A stretch of DNA of 17,844 nucleotides from positions 1 to 17,844 of the forward strand of contig WFQT01000509.1 of NCBI GenBank assembly GCA_015486895.1, given 5' to 3'. Positions 13,708 to 17,844 of the stretch are shown one piece after another. Every line of letters begins with the position of its first letter. Within the stretch, counting starts at the first letter, position 1. A program made the position numbers and the translations under genes. This DNA is from Anaerolineae bacterium (GTDB lineage: Bacteria; Chloroflexota; Anaerolineae; JAADDB01). The notes under the pieces are model-generated. The model did no database searches, was not told the origin of the DNA, and worked only from the letters and a program-made list of their open reading frames with translations.

Positions 13708-14703
13708 TTAGCACGCCAGGTACCATCCTTCGTTTACCGGGCAGACTGGGTCGGCGAAGCTGGGGTGTGTGTACCACGGCCGGCCGTAAGCCTCGGCTAC
13801 GTTACGAATGTTTTTCAGCCGCATCACGGATGTAGTCGCTAAGAACTCTGCCCGTTCTTCCCTCGGCATCTTTGGCACTTCCTGCCAGATGGCCCGGCCG
13901 GCCAGGAAGCCTGAAGCTCCCGCCTGGCTGGCGATCAGCACTTGGCGGAAGAATGTATCATAGTCTACCCCGGCGCTAAGCAACGCCCACGGCGTTTGCG
14001 AGGCAGCATCCAATTCCTGGCAGTAGTTATACGCTACATCTTCGTTTTCCTCGAACTTAGAGTTGACCGGGAATTCTGCTTTGAGAATGTCAATGCCCAG
14101 GGTTGTCAGTTTTTCCGCCGAGCGAATTACTAAGTCCGGCTTCATCTTGGCGAAATCTGGCCCTTTGGGGTCGATATTTGGGTCCAGCGGATAAGTAATA
14201 GGCTCCAAGAGGAATGGGATGTCGAACTTGCGGCACTCCTCGGCCACCCGGAGGACCAACTCTTCTTGAGATTTGGCTAGATCGCCGGCGTCTGGGTTAT
14301 AGTACAGCAACATTTTCACCGCGTCGGCACCCATCCGCTTGATTTTCTCCACGCCCCAACCGGGCAGAATCTGAGACACCCGGTGGGTGCTGGTGCCGGA
14401 ATAACCACTTTTCTCCACCGAGACTAACAAGCCTACATCCCGGCGGACATCGTTGGAAGCAACTAACTGTGCGGCGGCGTACAGCGGATCCAGCAACAAG
14501 GCACTGGAAACCGGCCCTAAGTAAGTCACGATTAGCTTCTTTAATGACAGGACATCGTTATAAGAAACGGCATTGGGGTCTTCCGGGTTCAAAGCCCGCT
14601 TCAGGGACCCACGGTGGTCTAACGCTGTGATTGTTAACAAGCCTTTATCGCTGGAAATACGCATCAACCCACGATATTTACCGACTGTCAACTGCTTTCC
14701 CAT
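13708..14703 (-). CDS. lacD: LacD-type class I aldolase (tagatose-1,6-bisphosphate aldolase family)
   Basis: A 331-residue Schiff-base aldolase of the LacD family, which splits a ketose bisphosphate into dihydroxyacetone phosphate and an aldehyde phosphate. Features include KYRGLMRISSDKGLLTITALDHRGSL near the N-terminus, VKMLLYYNPDA with K130, and DILKAEFPVN with K208. These two lysines are spaced as the paired active-site lysines of streptococcal LacD. The C-terminal part has SAGVDYDTFFRQV and GRAIWQE. The start at 14703 is chosen because GAGGAGG lies at proper distance before it; upstream in-frame ATGs at 14733 and 14718 lack such a site. The gene stands alone with its own promoter and terminator and no lac, tagatose or sulfosugar genes beside it. 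The true substrate could be tagatose bisphosphate, another ketose phosphate or a sulfosugar phosphate. Confidence 0.88.
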   Translation of the reverse strand: MGKQLTVGKYRGLMRISSDKGLLTITALDHRGSLKRALNPEDPNAVSYNDVLSLKKLIVTYLGPVSSALLLDPLYAAAQLVASNDVRRDVGLLVSVEKSGYSGTSTHRVSQILPGWGVEKIKRMGADAVKMLLYYNPDAGDLAKSQEELVLRVAEECRKFDIPFLLEPITYPLDPNIDPKGPDFAKMKPDLVIRSAEKLTTLGIDILKAEFPVNSKFEENEDVAYNYCQELDAASQTPWALLSAGVDYDTFFRQVLIASQAGASGFLAGRAIWQEVPKMPREERAEFLATTSVMRLKNIRNVAEAYGRPWYTHPSFADPVCPVNEGWYLAC

Positions 14704-14789
14704 GATTAGCCTCCTCATTGCTACCAGATGCATTTCTGTTCGCCGATTTTGGCCGGCGGTCAGACATTATTTGCTCTTCACATTAACAC

Positions 14790-14819
14790 ATTATAGCACT
14801 GGGTGTGGGAGAGAGGAAA
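14790..14819 (-). promoter_or_regulatory. Extended -10 promoter of the aldolase gene
   Basis: On the minus strand a perfect TATAAT (14795-14790) is preceded by TGC (extended -10). A weak -35, TTTCCT (14819-14814), lies 18 bases upstream. The TGCTATAAT block and the TTTCC -35 core are the same as in the BFN-dnaB promoter. The leader before the start codon is about 80 bases. Confidence 0.7.
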
Positions 14820-14958
14820 CTATTTACTTGGTGTCTACGCAACACGCAACAGGGAACATGAAACATGTATGGCGCCTTGGCACTTGGATCTAATCGTTAG
14901 AGCAGCATGATCGACAAGATGAACTACCCGGAACGAAAACTTGGTCATTATGAGATGG

Positions 14959-16299
14959 TCATAGATTGCCCCGTTGTTCCAACGTGCGCAGAATGGTGTC
15001 TCGAATCATATTGGCATCCGGCGGTAAATAGATGGGTGGGTTGGCAAGAGTGGCCTCCATCCCCGGGATCTGATTCTCGTGGTAATGTAGCTTGAAATCA
15101 GTGAATTTCAAACCGTGGGCGGTGGAGATGACCACGACGCGGTCGTCCCGATGAATGATACCCCGGCGACGTAACTTGAAGAGTACCGCTAGTGCCACCC
15201 CGGTGTGGGGACAGGTGTAGAGGCCGGTTCGATCTGCTGTGGCGGAAGCGTGGGCTAACTCTTCCTCCGTGGCCTGTTCTACAATACCGTCAAAAGCCTG
15301 CAAGGTCTTCACTGCTTTGGGGTAGCTCACCGGGTTGCCAATCTGGATGGCGGAGGCCATGGTTGGCTGCGCCTGAATGCTGATTTTTTCTTGAAAGCCT
15401 CGCTTGTAGCTCAGGTAAAAGGGATTAGCGTTGGCCGATTGTGCTGCTACTAAGCGCGGCAATTTGCTAATGAGTCCTAACTCTTTCATCATGAGAAGAC
15501 CGTTTCCCAAGGCGCTAACATTTCCTAAATTGCCCACGGGGATGACGATCCAGTCCGGCACTGACCAGTTGAATTGCTGTACAATTTCGATGCCCACCGT
15601 CTTTTGCCCTTCGATGCGCAGACTATTCATGGAGTTAGCTAAATAAATAGTTTGATCTTTCGTGAGCTCTTTGACAATGTCCATGCAACCATCGAAATCG
15701 GTGTCTAGGGCTAAGACAATGGCACCATTGGCAATGGGTTGGATGAGTTGGGCGGTGGAGACTTTACCCCGGGGTAGGAGTACGACGCTGGGAATGCCTG
15801 CCGCAGCAGCGTAGGCTGCTAATGATGCCGAGGTATCTCCGGTGGAGGCAGCGGCCACCGCCATGATTGGCTTGCCCATAGCCCGCATTTGTTTCACCAC
15901 CGAGACCAGCACCGTCATGCCCAGATCTTTGAAAGAGCCGGTGTGGCTGTTGCCGGACATCTTGATCCACAAGTCTGGTAGGTCAATTCGCTTGCCTAAG
16001 CGTTCCGCCCAGAAGAGGTTAGTATGCCCCTCAAATGTGGAGACGATGTTTTCGTCCGCGATATCCGGGATGACCCACTCTTTTTTGCCCCAGACGCCGC
16101 TGCCATATGGCCACTGGGTGGTGCGGGCGCGAGCATCGAAAAGCTGCATCCATGCTGCCGGGCTACGATCTCTTAGCGCTTCCATATCATGGCGTACTTC
16201 CAAAAGCCCGCCGCAATGTGGGCAGGCATAGATGACGTCGTATAGTGAGTAATGACCGGGGCAGCCGTTGACACATTGAAACCACGCTGAATAGCCCAT
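14959..16299 (-). CDS. thrC: Threonine synthase
   Basis: Threonine synthase converts O-phosphohomoserine to threonine with pyridoxal phosphate. The product is 446 residues. The N-terminus has a four-Cys zinc-ribbon-like segment (C9, C13, C26, C29 in CVNGC and CPHCGG), seen in one branch of ThrC proteins. The PLP lysine is K124 in GNSHTGSFKDLGMT. AAASTGDTSASLAAYAAAAG and PVGNLGNVSALG (phosphate-binding Gly-rich loop) follow. Near the end are TGLYTCPHTGVALAVL and STAHGLKFTDFK, both typical of the family. An AAGGA ribosome binding site lies about 8 bases before the ATG. The gene has its own predicted promoter with a palindrome over the -10 box, and no hom or thrB neighbour is visible in the window. 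Confidence 0.95.
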   Translation of the reverse strand: MGYSAWFQCVNGCPGHYSLYDVIYACPHCGGLLEVRHDMEALRDRSPAAWMQLFDARARTTQWPYGSGVWGKKEWVIPDIADENIVSTFEGHTNLFWAERLGKRIDLPDLWIKMSGNSHTGSFKDLGMTVLVSVVKQMRAMGKPIMAVAAASTGDTSASLAAYAAAAGIPSVVLLPRGKVSTAQLIQPIANGAIVLALDTDFDGCMDIVKELTKDQTIYLANSMNSLRIEGQKTVGIEIVQQFNWSVPDWIVIPVGNLGNVSALGNGLLMMKELGLISKLPRLVAAQSANANPFYLSYKRGFQEKISIQAQPTMASAIQIGNPVSYPKAVKTLQAFDGIVEQATEEELAHASATADRTGLYTCPHTGVALAVLFKLRRRGIIHRDDRVVVISTAHGLKFTDFKLHYHENQIPGMEATLANPPIYLPPDANMIRDTILRTLEQRGNL

Positions 16300-16333
16300 T
16301 GCGATTATCCTTGCTTGTGCGGTTTTAGGTCTC

Positions 16334-16355
16334 GTTAGACTGTGAGGAGTCTAAC
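16334..16355 (-). promoter_or_regulatory. 8-bp palindrome over the thrC -10 region, candidate operator
   Basis: GTTAGACT (16334-16341) and AGTCTAAC (16348-16355) are perfect inverted repeats with a 6-base gap, 11-bp half-site periodicity centre to centre about 14. The palindrome covers the predicted -10 box and the likely start site of thrC. This position fits a repressor operator or an initial-transcript hairpin. Confidence 0.5.
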
Positions 16356-16377
16356 ATCAAAAGAAAACCTTTGTCAA
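16349..16377 (-). promoter_or_regulatory. Predicted thrC promoter
   Basis: On the minus strand a perfect TTGACA (16377-16372) is followed after 17-18 bases by TTAGAC or TAGACT (16354-16348), which matches the -10 consensus only partly. The perfect -35 and spacing make it credible; the poor -10 suggests activation or tight regulation. Confidence 0.6.
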
Positions 16378-16425
16378 CCAGAGACTGCCCGGCGATGAGA
16401 TGGACGCAGGTAATGTCGACTGTTT

Positions 16426-16455
16426 ACACAGATCGAAAATTAGTTTCATCTGTGT
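16426..16455. repeat. Minimal ACACAGAT hairpin
   Basis: ACACAGAT (16426-16433) pairs with ATCTGTGT (16448-16455). After a one-base step, GAAA (16435-16438) pairs with TTTC (16444-16447). It shares the CACAGAT core with the larger elements but has no recognisable termini. It sits 46 bases after the glyS stop and could act as a 3'-end stem. Confidence 0.55.
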
Positions 16456-16501
16456 TTTATTCAACGGGGCACTTGGGATAAACTGGGATGGCCTTTGCCG
16501 G

Positions 16502-17844
16502 TTAGAACCCTTGCAGCCTGGTGAGATCGGCGATACCGGTGGGCAGGTCGGCGATGCGCTGTAGCAGTGCCAACCTGGCTTCCCGTAGCGGCGCGTCGTC
16601 GGTCATCACCAGCACATCGTCGAAGAACTGGTTGATGGGAGCGCGCAGCTTACGCATGGCGGCGACTAAGTCCGCTACCTCTGGGGCTGCCATGCCGGCG
16701 AGGGCTTCCTCCCAGGCGGCGTGAAGCGCCTCGGTGGCTATTTCTGTGTAGCGTTCCGGCGTTAGGGGGTAACGGGTCTCGATTTTGCGTACAATGCGCT
16801 TGGCCCGGGCCCAGGCGGTGAGGAGGTCAGGCCATTCGGCTGCCTCTACGCTGGCTTGCAAAGCCTGGACTGCTTGATGAGCGCGGTGTGGGTTTTCGCC
16901 GCGTTCGGCTAAGACCGCGTCCACTACATCGTAACGATACCCTTGTTCCCGTAGCCAAATTCGTAAGCGGCCGGCGATGAAGTTCAAGACTGCTTGCTGG
17001 GCTTCCTCGTCCGCCGGAATCGGCAATAGTGAGGCCGCATAGGCAATGACTTCTCGCAAGGAAAGGGATATCTCCTTGGCGATCAGCACTTGCACGATGC
17101 CTAAAGCGTCGCGGCGCAAGTGGTAAGGATCAGCAGAGCCGGTAGGCACCAGGCCGACGGCGAATAGGCCGCTGAGGCTGTCGATGCGGTTAGCAAGGCC
17201 GATGACCAGGCCAGGTTTCGAGCTGGGCAGGGCATCCCCGGCGAAGCGGGGCAGATAGTGCTCGAAGATAGCCTCTGCGACTGCCGGGGGCTCTCCGGAG
17301 CGGAGGGCATACTCTCGTCCCATGATCCCTTGCAGCGAAGTCATTTCTATCACCATTTGGGTCACTAAGTCGGATTTGCAGAGGGAGGCAGCCCGCCTGG
17401 TCACGGCCATTTCTTCCTGGCTGAGGCTTAGCTTTGCACCTAACCACGGTGTTAGTTGCTCCAGCCGTCGGACTTTGTCTAACATGGAGCCGAGTTGTTC
17501 TTGGAAAGTGAGTGTTGCTAAGCGGGGTGTGAATGCTGCCAACGGTTGTACCGTGTCCTCGGTGAAGAAAAAGCGAGCGTCGGCATAACGGGCCCGCAGG
17601 ACGGCTTCGTTTCCGGCCCGGACGGTGTCTAAATAGTTCTGGTCGCCGTTGCGCACGGCCACGAAATAGGGCAAAAGTTTGCCTAGTTCGTCAACGACTG
17701 GAAAGTAACGCTGGTGCTTCTTCATAACTCCGATGAGCACGTCCATGGGGAGTTCTAAGTAGCCGGCATCAAAGCTTCCTCGGAAAGGTGTCGGTTGCTC
17801 TACCAGGCCAGTTACTTCATCTAATAGCTCCGGATCGTCTGGGA
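16502..17844 (-). CDS. glyS: Glycyl-tRNA synthetase beta subunit, C-terminal part (5' end outside window)
   Basis: The C-terminal 447 residues or so of the glycyl-tRNA synthetase beta chain, which supplies tRNA recognition in the bacterial alpha2-beta2 enzyme. The frame stays open to the window edge at 17844: the residues before the first internal Met read PFRGSFDAGYLELPMDVLIG, matching the conserved core of the family, so the Met at 17746 is not the start. Further motifs are MKKHQRYFPV, YADARFFFTED, GSMLDKVRRLEQL, SLCKSDLVTQMVIEMTSLQG (the conserved metal-dependent-hydrolase-like core) and ADPYHLRRDALGIVQVL. The C-terminal anticodon-binding-like domain ends in NQFFDDVLVMTDD and LALLQRIADL. 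The alpha subunit, or a fusion with it, would lie upstream, outside the window. thrC follows 202 bases downstream with its own promoter. Confidence 0.95.
   Translation of the reverse strand, partial: PDDPELLDEVTGLVEQPTPFRGSFDAGYLELPMDVLIGVMKKHQRYFPVVDELGKLLPYFVAVRNGDQNYLDTVRAGNEAVLRARYADARFFFTEDTVQPLAAFTPRLATLTFQEQLGSMLDKVRRLEQLTPWLGAKLSLSQEEMAVTRRAASLCKSDLVTQMVIEMTSLQGIMGREYALRSGEPPAVAEAIFEHYLPRFAGDALPSSKPGLVIGLANRIDSLSGLFAVGLVPTGSADPYHLRRDALGIVQVLIAKEISLSLREVIAYAASLLPIPADEEAQQAVLNFIAGRLRIWLREQGYRYDVVDAVLAERGENPHRAHQAVQALQASVEAAEWPDLLTAWARAKRIVRKIETRYPLTPERYTEIATEALHAAWEEALAGMAAPEVADLVAAMRKLRAPINQFFDDVLVMTDDAPLREARLALLQRIADLPTGIADLTRLQGF

Overview
The window is ordinary bacterial chromosome with moderate GC. 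It carries housekeeping genes, separated by several long spacers full of short palindromic repeats. No tRNA, rRNA, CRISPR array, transposase or phage gene is visible. The gene set suggests a Gram-positive-like or deep-branching bacterium: class I-beta DAHP synthases of the Thermotoga type, a glmS ribozyme, a DnaD-domain protein with a DnaI/DnaC-like helicase loader, alpha2-beta2-type glycyl-tRNA synthetase, and a 'DPDFWWHLRTGQ' membrane protein. With the dispersed CACAGAT, CGCAGAT/CGCTGAT and CGCAAAG hairpin repeats, my best guess is Chloroflexota (Anaerolineae-like). That is an inference from style, not a proven assignment.

Left part, plus strand (1-5802): the 3' end of pheA (ACT domain of prephenate dehydratase), a repeat-rich spacer, and two tandem paralogous DAHP synthases (aroF). 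Together these make an aromatic amino acid locus: entry into the shikimate pathway and the phenylalanine branch. A 770-base spacer follows, ending in a sigma70-like promoter and a clear glmS ribozyme. Next comes glmS, whose product makes glucosamine-6-phosphate, the metabolite that activates the ribozyme to cleave its own mRNA.

Central part, minus strand (11124 down to 6157): an extended -10 promoter drives a compact replication operon. The order is BFN-domain protein, replicative helicase dnaB, a DnaD-domain primosome protein, a helicase loader, then rsmG (16S rRNA m7G methyltransferase). The last three replication genes are tightly packed, and the loader starts 83 bases inside the DnaD-like gene. 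The loader is the most unusual gene here: a single 471-residue protein with two complete, mutually similar AAA+ modules behind one Cys4 zinc-binding segment.

Right part, all minus strand (17844 down to 11615): the C-terminal part of glyS, thrC with a palindrome over its predicted -10 box, a LacD-type class I aldolase with its own promoter and a 13-bp hairpin terminator, and a polytopic membrane protein behind a near-consensus promoter.

The spacers hold at least three copies of a roughly 140-150 bp element with inverted termini (tggagtctggcg / cgccagagtcca) enclosing a long CACAGAT hairpin. Related hairpin repeats surround them.
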